Below are positions 33,443 through 40,010 of a DNA stretch of 40,010 nt, piece by piece; the first letter of the stretch is position 1, and each line of letters begins with the position of its first letter. Under the pieces are notes generated by a model. It was given only the letters and a program-made list of their open reading frames with translations. It had not been told where the DNA came from and searched no databases. The position numbers were made by a program, and so were the translations under genes. This DNA is from Acidothermaceae bacterium. GTDB lineage: Bacteria; Actinomycetota; Actinomycetes; Acidothermales; Acidothermaceae. The DNA is taken from NCBI GenBank assembly GCA_025934355.1, contig JAICYF010000006.1, forward strand, positions 1-40,010, read 5' to 3'.

Positions 33443-34173
33443 GAACCACTCCCGCTTTGGGCCGATCCGTCAGTCAGGTCGCGACGACCGGCAGGTTGGT
33501 AGAAGACGTCGGGTTTGGTGCCGAGCTCATCGAGGACCCGTTGTGCGCCCTCCTCATTGACCAGCTTGCTGACCTCGCTGGCGGGATCGTTGAGGTCGCC
33601 AAAGACGCGGGCGCCCGCCGGGCACTGCTTCACGCAGAATGGCTCCTGGCCGGCATCGAGCAGTTCGGCGCACATCGTGCATTTCTCCACCACGCCGCGC
33701 GGTCGTTCCGGCGTGAAGACAAGGCGGCCGTCTGAGCGATAGTCCTTGGCGTAGCCAACCGGGAATTCGTCAGCATGCTTGGCGTCGCCCCAGTTAAACA
33801 CCCGTACGCCGTACGGACACGCGGCGATGCAGTACCTGCAGCCGATGCACCGCTCGTAGTCGATGAGCACCACTCCGTCGTCACGGCGGAACGTCGCCCC
33901 TACCGGGCACACCTTCACGCACGGCGCGTCTTGACAGTGCTGGCATGCGGTCGGTTGGTAGGCGAGCGAGAGATTCGGGAACTCCCCCGCGGGCACATCG
34001 ATGTTGTCACTCGCCGGAGCGTTCGCTTCGGGCGCCGGTGGTGCCGTGAGAACACGGTTCCACCAAAAGCCAAGTGGCTGGTTGTTGATTTCTTTACATG
34101 CCACCGCACACGTCCAGCAGCCTACGCATCGGCTCTGGTCGATGACCATTCCCCAGCGCTTCCCGTCAGCCAT
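33439..34173 (-). CDS. Four-cluster ferredoxin-type electron transfer subunit (DmsB/PhsB-like)
   Basis: A 244-residue Fe-S subunit linking the molybdoenzyme to the NrfD anchor. Four ferredoxin-type motifs are visible: CVGCWTCAVACKE, CQHCQDAPCVKVCPVGA, CIGCRYCIAACPYGVR and CTMCAELLDAGQEPFCVKQC. No signal peptide; such subunits ride out with the Tat-borne partner. A C-terminal tail (ELGTKPDVFYQPAGRRDL) is common to family members. Starts at ATG 34173, six bases after the catalytic gene's stop. Confidence 0.92.
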   Translation of the reverse strand: MADGKRWGMVIDQSRCVGCWTCAVACKEINNQPLGFWWNRVLTAPPAPEANAPASDNIDVPAGEFPNLSLAYQPTACQHCQDAPCVKVCPVGATFRRDDGVVLIDYERCIGCRYCIAACPYGVRVFNWGDAKHADEFPVGYAKDYRSDGRLVFTPERPRGVVEKCTMCAELLDAGQEPFCVKQCPAGARVFGDLNDPASEVSKLVNEEGAQRVLDELGTKPDVFYQPAGRRDLTDGSAQSGSGS

Positions 34174-34179
34174 GACGAC

Positions 34180-36669
34180 TCAGCCCTTCACTCGCTCGAC
34201 CTGCACGAGGCAGTCGAAATAGGCGGCATTTGAACGGAAGTTCGGGACCACTGCCTGCGTGGGATTCGCGATCTGATGGGTCAGATTGTTTGGATGACCC
34301 TCGATGTAGTGCTTGATCTTGACGGTGTCCCAGCCGCCTTGGTAGCAGTTGACCACCCCTGGTTTGATGCTCTCCGTCAACCGCGCGTATACCTTCATAA
34401 CACCGCGGTCGTTGTAGACCCGCACGACGTCGCCGTCGCTAACGCCGCGGGCGTTCGCGTCTTTCGGGTTGATCTCAAGGAATCCTTGCCCGCCGTTGTT
34501 GATTTCCTTGAGCCAGGGCAGGTTGCTGTACTGCGAATGCGTCCTGAACCTGGTGTGGGTGCTCAGAAAGACGAGCGGGTACTTGCTGAACAGCGGGTTC
34601 GTTGGCGACGCCTCGATCGGTTCCTTGTGGTCGCACACCGCTTGGTCGAATGGCACGAGCATCTCGACGTAGAACTCGATCTTTCCCGTCTTCGTCGGGA
34701 ATGACTTGTCGAAGAACGGCACATAAGGGATTGTCGGTGTGTTGCGATGCGGCGCTCCCTCCGTCAACTGCGACCAGGTCAATCCCGCGACGTTGCTGTC
34801 GGCCTCCGGATCGCCGATGTGCAAGATCTCCTTGAGATAGTCGTCGGCTGTCTTGTCGAAGTACTGGCCGACACCCATCTTCTGCGCGACAAGGGTCACG
34901 GCGTCAAGGTCGGACTTCGACTCCCACAGCGGGTCGATAATCTTCGGCATGTACTGCAAGTAGAAGTTGTTGCTTGACAGCAGGTCGGTCTTCTCCAGGT
35001 AGGTGCACGCCGGGAGCACGATGTCGGCGAGATCGGCTGTCGCCGACATCACGTAGTCAGAGACGACGAGGAAGTCGAGCGACTTCAAAGCCTTCACAAC
35101 CTTGTTGCGGTCAGACATCTGCTGCGCGTAGTTGTCCACCATGAACCAGGCGGCCCGAACCGGATACGGCTTGCCATCGAGCATGGCGTCGCATGCCTCC
35201 ATGGGCTCGAGAACGGTGAAGGACGTCGTTCCCTCGGGCGCCCACCACCCGGGCAGGTCGAACGCCGTCGTCGTGAGCCCACCGGCGAAGGTCGTGACGC
35301 CACCGCCATGGACGCCGATGTTGCCGCCTAAGGCCTGCAAAGTGAGGAGCGCTTGCATGGTGAGGTCGCCGTGGTACCAGTGCGAGAGGCCGAAGCCGGC
35401 GCGGATTCCGACCGGGTGGTTGCTCGCGAACAGGCTGGCAAGCGTGTTCACCTGCTCTGCGGTGAGGTCGGTCAGTGCGGCGGTGTGCTCGGGCGTGTAC
35501 TTCGCCATCGTGTCGGCCAGCACTTGAAATGCCGTTGACGCTGACATGGCGCCGACGTTGAAGGTGCCGAGAAGTTGCGTCGACTTCGGGTCCGCCGCAC
35601 CGACCGCCTGGGGTTTGCCGTCGGCACCGACAACGACATAGTCGTCCTTGCCCGGCAGCCCGATTTCCGTGGTGCGCAACAGCTTCTTCGTTTGCGGGTG
35701 AACCAGGTACGGGGCGACCGTGTAGGCCCGCAGGTATGCCTCGTCGTACGCCTTGTGCGTGATGAGGTAGTTGATGACGCCGTCGATGAGCGCGGTGTCG
35801 GAGCCCGGCCGGGCCGGCAACCACAGGTCGGCCGCTGCCGAGGTTGGGGTGAAGCGTGGGTCTACGACGACCAGTTTCGCGCCCTTCTTCTTGGCGTCGA
35901 CGATGGTGCGCCAGTCCGGGATCGAGGTTTCGGCTACGTTGTTGGCCCACAGGACGATCAGATTGGAGTTGAGGAAGTCGGTTCCCTCGTGACCGTCGAA
36001 CAGCCCGCCGCCGTTATCGGGGTTCGTCGGATCGACGAGAACGTAATTCCATCCGGCAGGCGTCGCCGAGTCTCCTTGGTTGTCGCCTTCGAAGTCGCCC
36101 GCGGACGCGCCGATCACGCTGGCCAACCGGAAGCCGACACCAACCACACCTTCGAGCAGCGACAGCGAACCGGTGTAGGGGGCGATCCAGACTGAGCGTT
36201 TGCCGTACTTGTCTTGGATCGCGCCAAACTTCTGCGAGATCGTCGACGCGGCCTCCTCCCAGCTGATCCGCTCCCACTTGCCTGAGCCGCGCTCGCCGAC
36301 ACGCCGGTATGGGTACTTCACGCGGTCAGGGCTGTAGGTGTTCTGAATCTGGCTCAGACCACGTATGCAGATGCGCGGGTTGAACTTCTGCGCGATCGCC
36401 CCCGAGATGGCGGTGTCCTCCCACGGGGCGGCCTTCACCATCACAGGGTGACCGTTTTCGACCTCGACAAGGTGGCCGCAGGCGCCGTCGCAGTTGTTGG
36501 AGTGGCCGGTTCGAAAGACCTGTCGTGGTGCCGACGTCGTGGCGGCAGCGGCGACGCCGGCGCCCTCGGGCTCGGACGCGAAAAGGAAACGCAGCCGTGG
36601 GCCCGCGGCGATCACGCCAGCTCCGACCGCCATCCCGCCAAGAAAATGTCGCCGACGGATCTCAACCAC
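34180..36669 (-). CDS. Molybdopterin oxidoreductase, DMSO-reductase family catalytic subunit
   Basis: An 829-residue bis-MGD enzyme, outside-facing. Tat signal RRRHFLGGMAVGAGVI at residues ~5-20. Cluster motif is His-x3-Cys-x3-Cys (GHSNNCDGACGH) with a later Cys (ICIRGLSQ), i.e. the first Cys of DmsA-type enzymes is His, as in NarG-type enzymes. Next comes YSPDRVKYPYRRVGERGSGK and WEEA. Where DmsA has its Mo-ligating Ser, this protein reads GDFEGDNQGDSATPAG, with Asp residues and no Cys; an Asp ligand is my inference. Later: VLWANNVAETSIPDW, ADIVLPACTYLEK, HTRFRTHSQYSNLPWL and the C-terminal GVSDGDVVRVYNDRG. Start GTG 36669. Substrate (S-oxide, thiosulfate, polysulfide, nitrate-like or other) unknown. 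Confidence 0.88.
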   Translation of the reverse strand: MVEIRRRHFLGGMAVGAGVIAAGPRLRFLFASEPEGAGVAAAATTSAPRQVFRTGHSNNCDGACGHLVEVENGHPVMVKAAPWEDTAISGAIAQKFNPRICIRGLSQIQNTYSPDRVKYPYRRVGERGSGKWERISWEEAASTISQKFGAIQDKYGKRSVWIAPYTGSLSLLEGVVGVGFRLASVIGASAGDFEGDNQGDSATPAGWNYVLVDPTNPDNGGGLFDGHEGTDFLNSNLIVLWANNVAETSIPDWRTIVDAKKKGAKLVVVDPRFTPTSAAADLWLPARPGSDTALIDGVINYLITHKAYDEAYLRAYTVAPYLVHPQTKKLLRTTEIGLPGKDDYVVVGADGKPQAVGAADPKSTQLLGTFNVGAMSASTAFQVLADTMAKYTPEHTAALTDLTAEQVNTLASLFASNHPVGIRAGFGLSHWYHGDLTMQALLTLQALGGNIGVHGGGVTTFAGGLTTTAFDLPGWWAPEGTTSFTVLEPMEACDAMLDGKPYPVRAAWFMVDNYAQQMSDRNKVVKALKSLDFLVVSDYVMSATADLADIVLPACTYLEKTDLLSSNNFYLQYMPKIIDPLWESKSDLDAVTLVAQKMGVGQYFDKTADDYLKEILHIGDPEADSNVAGLTWSQLTEGAPHRNTPTIPYVPFFDKSFPTKTGKIEFYVEMLVPFDQAVCDHKEPIEASPTNPLFSKYPLVFLSTHTRFRTHSQYSNLPWLKEINNGGQGFLEINPKDANARGVSDGDVVRVYNDRGVMKVYARLTESIKPGVVNCYQGGWDTVKIKHYIEGHPNNLTHQIANPTQAVVPNFRSNAAYFDCLVQVERVKG

Positions 36670-36874
36670 GATGACTTACCTCTCGCTCAGGACCGTCGTT
36701 GCCCCGACTGCGGCCACGCCCTCGCCACGAATATTCGACAGGGTCGTCCTCGGCGGGAGCGTGAAATAATGCCAAATGGAGGACGGAGGAGGGTCTTCGG
36801 TCCTGAGTCTTTGCGTACCGCCGCTGGCTACCGTGGATGTTGTATATAAACCGCCGCTATTGCCGAGGTGTGAG

Positions 36875-37141
36875 ATGGCCGACTCGCTTGACGACTGGAC
36901 TCGCGCGATGTGCGAGGTCCTGGAGTTGGACCCCGACGGAGTCGACCGCGACGCCATCCTTGACCTGGCGAAGGCCGCGGCGCACCGGGTGGCTCGCCCC
37001 GCCGCGCCGCTGACTACCTATCTGGTGGGGCTCGCGGTCGGCAAAGCGGGCGGCGACGCAGCCGCGTTCACTCGCTCCGCGTCCGTGGCAGAGCGGCTGA
37101 CGGAGGGCTGGCAGGTGCCGCTCGAGACTGGTGGCGACTGA
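36875..37141 (+). CDS. Small conserved protein, DUF6457-like
   Basis: An 88-residue protein (MADSLDDWTRAMCEVLELDP, then AILDLAKAAAHRVARPAAPL, then TYLVGLAVGKAGG). It is helical and matches the small domain found beside, or fused to, molybdenum-cofactor guanylyltransferase MobA in actinobacteria; that would fit the divergent molybdoenzyme, but MobA is absent here. ATG 36875 is chosen over the upstream 36776 ATG because the domain begins there; TATATAA at 36843-36849 is a likely -10. The last 124 bases overlap the feoC-like gene in antisense. Confidence 0.7.
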   Translation: MADSLDDWTRAMCEVLELDPDGVDRDAILDLAKAAAHRVARPAAPLTTYLVGLAVGKAGGDAAAFTRSASVAERLTEGWQVPLETGGD

Positions 37142-37368
37142 CAGCGTTTCCTTGCCGGGAGGGGACAACCGACGCAATCGCCGACGGCGCAGCCAAGCGT
37201 CATCGGCTGGCTGACGACTCGCCCGCTGCGAATCAGATGGTCGAGCGCCGCATCGATCACGTCGTCCGGAAGGTCAACGGTGCGGCGTAGCTGCGTGCGC
37301 GTGGTCGCGCCAGCCGTCACCGCCGCGAGCACCGCCCGCAACGGGCTCCTGGCGGACGGTGTGGTCAC
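37018..37368 (-). CDS. feoC: FeoC-like winged-helix/Cys-rich regulator
   Basis: A 116-residue protein. Residues ~10-55 are a small winged helix (RAVLAAVTAGATTRTQLRRT, then LPDDVIDAALDHLIRSGRVV) followed by a cluster-type loop LGCAVGDCVGCPLPARKRC (four Cys), as in FeoC proteins. The rest is probably unfolded. GTG 37368 overlaps the feoB stop as GTGA. The tail from ~37141 to 37018 lies antisense over the DUF6457-like gene, so the true end may be readthrough. A longer frame reaching 38124 is a shadow of feoB. Confidence 0.65.
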   Translation of the reverse strand: MTTPSARSPLRAVLAAVTAGATTRTQLRRTVDLPDDVIDAALDHLIRSGRVVSQPMTLGCAVGDCVGCPLPARKRCQSPPVSSGTCQPSVSRSATDAERVNAAASPPALPTASPTR

Positions 37369-39299
37369 CCGAACCACCGGCCGATTTGAAACACGGCAAC
37401 CGCCAGAGTCCACGCGGTCGCGAGCTGGACGACGATGCCGAAGGCGGCGAGTTTGCCTCCGATCTCGCGCCGTTGTGCCGCGAGAGTCGCCGCACACGGG
37501 GTGTAGGCCAGCACGAAAACGAGGAATGCCCACGCTGCGGCATTTTGATGTCCGCCCGACGAAGCGGTGAAATCCGCGCGAACGAGGTTGGCCAACTGCC
37601 CTGGCGTGTGCGGATCGGTCGGTCGTTCGGTGGCATAGGTCTGCGCCCACGACGAGACAACCGCCTCCTTCGCCACGAACCCAGCAGCCAGCGCACCGGT
37701 GGCGTGCCAGTCGCCAAAGCCAGCGAGTTCGAACACCGGCGCGACCGCTCCGGCTGTCGCCGCGTACGCACTGTCTTTCACCGGCACATTGCCGAACCCG
37801 TGATTTCCATCGACCGGTATTGCCTGAAGAAGCCACACTGCTGCGACCGCGACGATGATGACGCCGCCCGCCGTGCGAAGAAACGCGCGCAGTCGCATCC
37901 AGGTGGAGGCCGCTAGGAGTCTCAGGCGCGGCGCCTGATATGGCGGAAGTTCGAGCATGAGCGGCGCCTGGCCAATCGTCCGCCACAATGTGCGACGCAG
38001 AACCACACCAAGGATGAGGACTAGCGCGACCGACGCGATGTACATCACGAAGACCACGTTGCCCACGTTGCTGGGGAAGAACATCGAGGCGACGAGCACA
38101 TAAACCGTGAGCCGGGCGCTGCACGAGGTGAAGGGCACCAATAGCGCGGTCATCACCCGATGCCGGGAGTCGGCGAGCACGCGCGTCGCGCTGATAGCTG
38201 GCACGTTGCAGCCGAAGCCAACGATCAGCGGCAGGAACGCCTGCCCCGGAAGGCCGAGAGCGCGCATCGCGCGATCCGCGACGACGGCGGCGCGCGCGAG
38301 GTAGCCGGAATCCTCAAGTACGGCCAGCAGCCCGAACATCAGCGCCATCAACGGCACGAAGCTCAACAGCAGGCCCACCCCGCCGATGACCCCGTCACTG
38401 ACGAACTGGACAAACCAGCCGCGGCCCAGGCCGATTGTCGTCAGGGGCGTGGTCGTTCCCTTCGTAAGTGGTCCGGAGACAACGGCGCCGATCAGCCGTT
38501 GAAGTGGCGCCGCGAGCGTGGTGGTGGCTTGGAAGACCAGCCACATCGCTGCCAAGAAGGCCAGCGGTCCGACGATCGGCGACATCACCCATCGATCGAG
38601 GCGGTCGGTTCGTGTCCTTCGTTGTTCGGCGATCCGCGAGACTGCGGCGGTGACGACCTCGGCGACCCAATCGAACCGTCGATCCGCGTCGTCCGAGTCC
38701 GCTGCCTCAACAGGCCGGCGAGCGCGGGCCTCCACGGTTAGTGCGCGCGAAGTCATCGCCGCGAGCTCGTCGATCCCTGTGCCTGTTCGCGGGTTTACCG
38801 CGACGACCTCTGCATCGAGCAAGCCGCTTAGCAGCTCGACGTCGATCCGGGCGCCGCGGCGGGTTGCGACGTCGAGCATGGTGACGGCGACGACGAGTGG
38901 CACCCCGCATTCGCGCAGTTGACGGAAGAGGTACAGCCCGGTCGACAGTCGTGCCGCGGACACCGCGACGATCACAGCCGCGGGCCGTTCGTCGAGCGGC
39001 GCGTCGAGCAGCAGTGCCGCGGTCAACTGTTCATCGGGCGAGATACCGTCAAGGCTGTACGCTCCCGGCAGGTCCATGATTTCGACGGTGCGGGCGCCGA
39101 CGCGCCAAGTCGCTCTGCCGACGTCGATGGTGGTGCCTGGCCAGTTCCCCACCGCGGCACGGGCTCCACTTATCGCGTTGAAGAGTGTGGTCTTGCCGAC
39201 GTTCGGCGGACCGATCAGCGCGATGGTGGGTGATGACGACGTGCGTCGACGTCGTGCGGTGTCGCCGTGACAACTCGGGGTGTTCAGCGTGGCGGTCAT
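37365..39299 (-). CDS. feoB: Ferrous iron transporter FeoB
   Basis: A 644-residue membrane Fe(II) permease with a cytoplasmic G domain. G1 GPPNVGKTTLF, G2 PGTTIDVGRATW, G3 DLPGAYSLDG and a G4-like VVAVTMLD (Thr rather than Asn) at residues ~30-150. Membrane core gates are GFGCNVPAI and PFTSCSARLTVYVL (the second normally has Pro after Leu). Last helices end in IGRWFG. It is shorter than the ~770 residues of E. coli FeoB, consistent with actinobacterial members. Start ATG 39299 overlaps feoA. Confidence 0.93.
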   Translation of the reverse strand: MTATLNTPSCHGDTARRRRTSSSPTIALIGPPNVGKTTLFNAISGARAAVGNWPGTTIDVGRATWRVGARTVEIMDLPGAYSLDGISPDEQLTAALLLDAPLDERPAAVIVAVSAARLSTGLYLFRQLRECGVPLVVAVTMLDVATRRGARIDVELLSGLLDAEVVAVNPRTGTGIDELAAMTSRALTVEARARRPVEAADSDDADRRFDWVAEVVTAAVSRIAEQRRTRTDRLDRWVMSPIVGPLAFLAAMWLVFQATTTLAAPLQRLIGAVVSGPLTKGTTTPLTTIGLGRGWFVQFVSDGVIGGVGLLLSFVPLMALMFGLLAVLEDSGYLARAAVVADRAMRALGLPGQAFLPLIVGFGCNVPAISATRVLADSRHRVMTALLVPFTSCSARLTVYVLVASMFFPSNVGNVVFVMYIASVALVLILGVVLRRTLWRTIGQAPLMLELPPYQAPRLRLLAASTWMRLRAFLRTAGGVIIVAVAAVWLLQAIPVDGNHGFGNVPVKDSAYAATAGAVAPVFELAGFGDWHATGALAAGFVAKEAVVSSWAQTYATERPTDPHTPGQLANLVRADFTASSGGHQNAAAWAFLVFVLAYTPCAATLAAQRREIGGKLAAFGIVVQLATAWTLAVAVFQIGRWFG

Positions 39300-39550
39300 G
39301 GCGGCGGCTGTGTCGTCACCGGAATGCGACGGCAGGTGGCATGATCGAGCGCCACCCGGCCGTGTTCGACGACGACCACCTTGCCGCCGCCAACGGCGTT
39401 AAACAGCACGTGAACACGGCTACCGACACGTAGTCCGAGCTCAGCGAGTCGTCGCGTGTGCGCGGCGGCGAGATCTGGAGCGCCGAGAATTACCCAGCTA
39501 CCCAAGGAAATCTCGGCGAGGCTCTGGCCACCCTGCGTGCTCCGGCTCAT
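39296..39550 (-). CDS. feoA: FeoA SH3-like protein
   Basis: An 84-residue SH3-fold partner of FeoB: SLAEISLGSWVILGAPDLAA, RRLAELGLRVGSRVHVLFNA and GGGKVVVVEHGRVALDHATC match the family layout. ATG 39550 lies 21 bp after an iron box. Stop overlaps feoB ATG. Confidence 0.88.
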   Translation of the reverse strand: MSRSTQGGQSLAEISLGSWVILGAPDLAAAHTRRLAELGLRVGSRVHVLFNAVGGGKVVVVEHGRVALDHATCRRIPVTTQPPP

Positions 39551-39571
39551 ACGTCGATGATCCCGCAGCAG

Positions 39572-39588
39572 AGGTTAGCCTCACCTAA
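39572..39588. promoter_or_regulatory. IdeR/DtxR iron box before feoAB
   Basis: AGGTTAGCCTCACCTAA matches the IdeR/DtxR core AGGTTAGSCTAACCTAA at 16 of 17 positions (C for A at one). It ends 22 bp before the feoA ATG, in promoter position. Iron-bound repressor of the DtxR group would shut the operon when iron is sufficient. Confidence 0.75.
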
Positions 39589-39625
39589 GGCAAGTGACCT
39601 GACCGCCCGTGACCTTCGGCCTTAC

Positions 39626-40010
39626 CTACCGAGCGACGACGCCCGCGTGCACCAGCAGGTTGTGGATGTACTGCGCCCGCTCGTAACTGCGAGCGTCGCG
39701 GGCCGCGTTGCTGGCCACGCTTCCCCGCATCTGAGCGACCGCGGAATACTCGTGTGCCGTCATCCACGCGACCAACTCGGTCTCGACTTCGCGTACCCGC
39801 CCAGGGCCGCGTCGCAACAACTCCGACGCCATCATGACGACGTCCGCGCCTGCGAGCACCGCTTTCACGACGTCAAGTCCGGAGCGGGTGCCTGACGAGA
39901 GGGCCAGCGACAAGTCGGGGAACGTCGGCCGAAGCAAGCCGACCCACCGCAGCGGCAACCGCATCTCCGCGTGCTGTGCCAACACGACGCCTGGCACCAC
40001 GTCAAACGTC
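39626..40010 (-). CDS. Dihydroorotate dehydrogenase-like protein (3' part)
   Basis: The C-terminal 127 residues of a longer gene entering from the right edge. LPLRWVGLLRP, SLALSSGTRSGLDVVKAVLA and GADVVMMASELLRRGPGRV make the phosphate-binding end of the FMN barrel in the stand-alone 'dihydroorotate dehydrogenase-like' actinobacterial proteins, distinct from the pyrimidine-pathway enzyme. Helical end AHEYSAVAQMRGSVASNAA. The frame remains open at 40010, so the apparent GTG at 40000 is not its start. Confidence 0.8.
   Translation of the reverse strand, partial: TFDVVPGVVLAQHAEMRLPLRWVGLLRPTFPDLSLALSSGTRSGLDVVKAVLAGADVVMMASELLRRGPGRVREVETELVAWMTAHEYSAVAQMRGSVASNAARDARSYERAQYIHNLLVHAGVVAR

Noticed and set aside
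37369-38124. N-terminal extension of the FeoC-like frame
   Set aside because: Overlaps feoB in the same direction but different frame; feoB motifs are intact there.
1-40010. CRISPR array, tRNA or rRNA genes, riboswitches
   Set aside because: Read for spaced repeats, tRNA arms and known leader motifs in the gaps; none was convincing.

Overview
The window is about 40 kb of GC-rich DNA. Dense short-spaced operons, frequent GTG/TTG starts, 4-bp ATGA/GTGA overlaps and the protein families present all suggest an actinobacterium; I could not fix the genus. No rRNA, tRNA or CRISPR array was seen.

Layout. Positions 1-11350 are a mixed housekeeping/accessory stretch: a formate/nitrite-type channel, glucuronate isomerase (uxaC), a GNAT acetyltransferase, a MocR/PdxR regulator divergent from an EamA exporter, a cold-shock-domain protein, a damaged mobile island (about 6270-9032), and an Nei/Fpg glycosylase - AraC regulator - VOC protein operon next to an isochorismatase-fold hydrolase. 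The island has a dif-like XerCD site, a frameshifted tyrosine recombinase, two secreted proteins and a second recombinase fragment. Positions 11480-14627 hold a P2-type cation ATPase operon with a PRC-barrel protein and a 55-residue membrane protein. Positions 14722-18584 hold a histidine-rich membrane protein, a divergent two-component system and a DoxX-Rieske fusion; a GyrI-like protein follows.

The core of the window (19298-36669) is a hydrogen/anaerobic-respiration locus in three operons. On the minus strand lies hoxEFUYH, a bidirectional NAD-linked [NiFe]-hydrogenase of group 3d type, followed by a maturation protease and hypA. Divergent from it on the plus strand lies hypFCDE. Running into hypE from the other side is a five-gene minus-strand operon: a Tat-exported molybdopterin oxidoreductase, its four-cluster ferredoxin subunit, an NrfD-type membrane anchor, a TorD-type chaperone and an unusual multi-cluster Fe-S protein. 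The hoxE-hypF intergenic region carries two palindromes resembling the DosR/DevR box, which suggests hypoxic induction of both hydrogenase operons. No hypB is present.

The right end has a small DUF6457-like gene, a ferrous-iron uptake operon (feoA-feoB-feoC-like) preceded by a near-perfect IdeR/DtxR iron box, and the 3' part of a dihydroorotate-dehydrogenase-like gene. Functionally, Hox would exchange electrons between H2 and NAD(H), the Hyp proteins build its active site, Feo supplies iron for the many Fe-S centres, and the molybdoenzyme could be a terminal reductase (or an oxidase feeding quinones). That linkage is inference from proximity.
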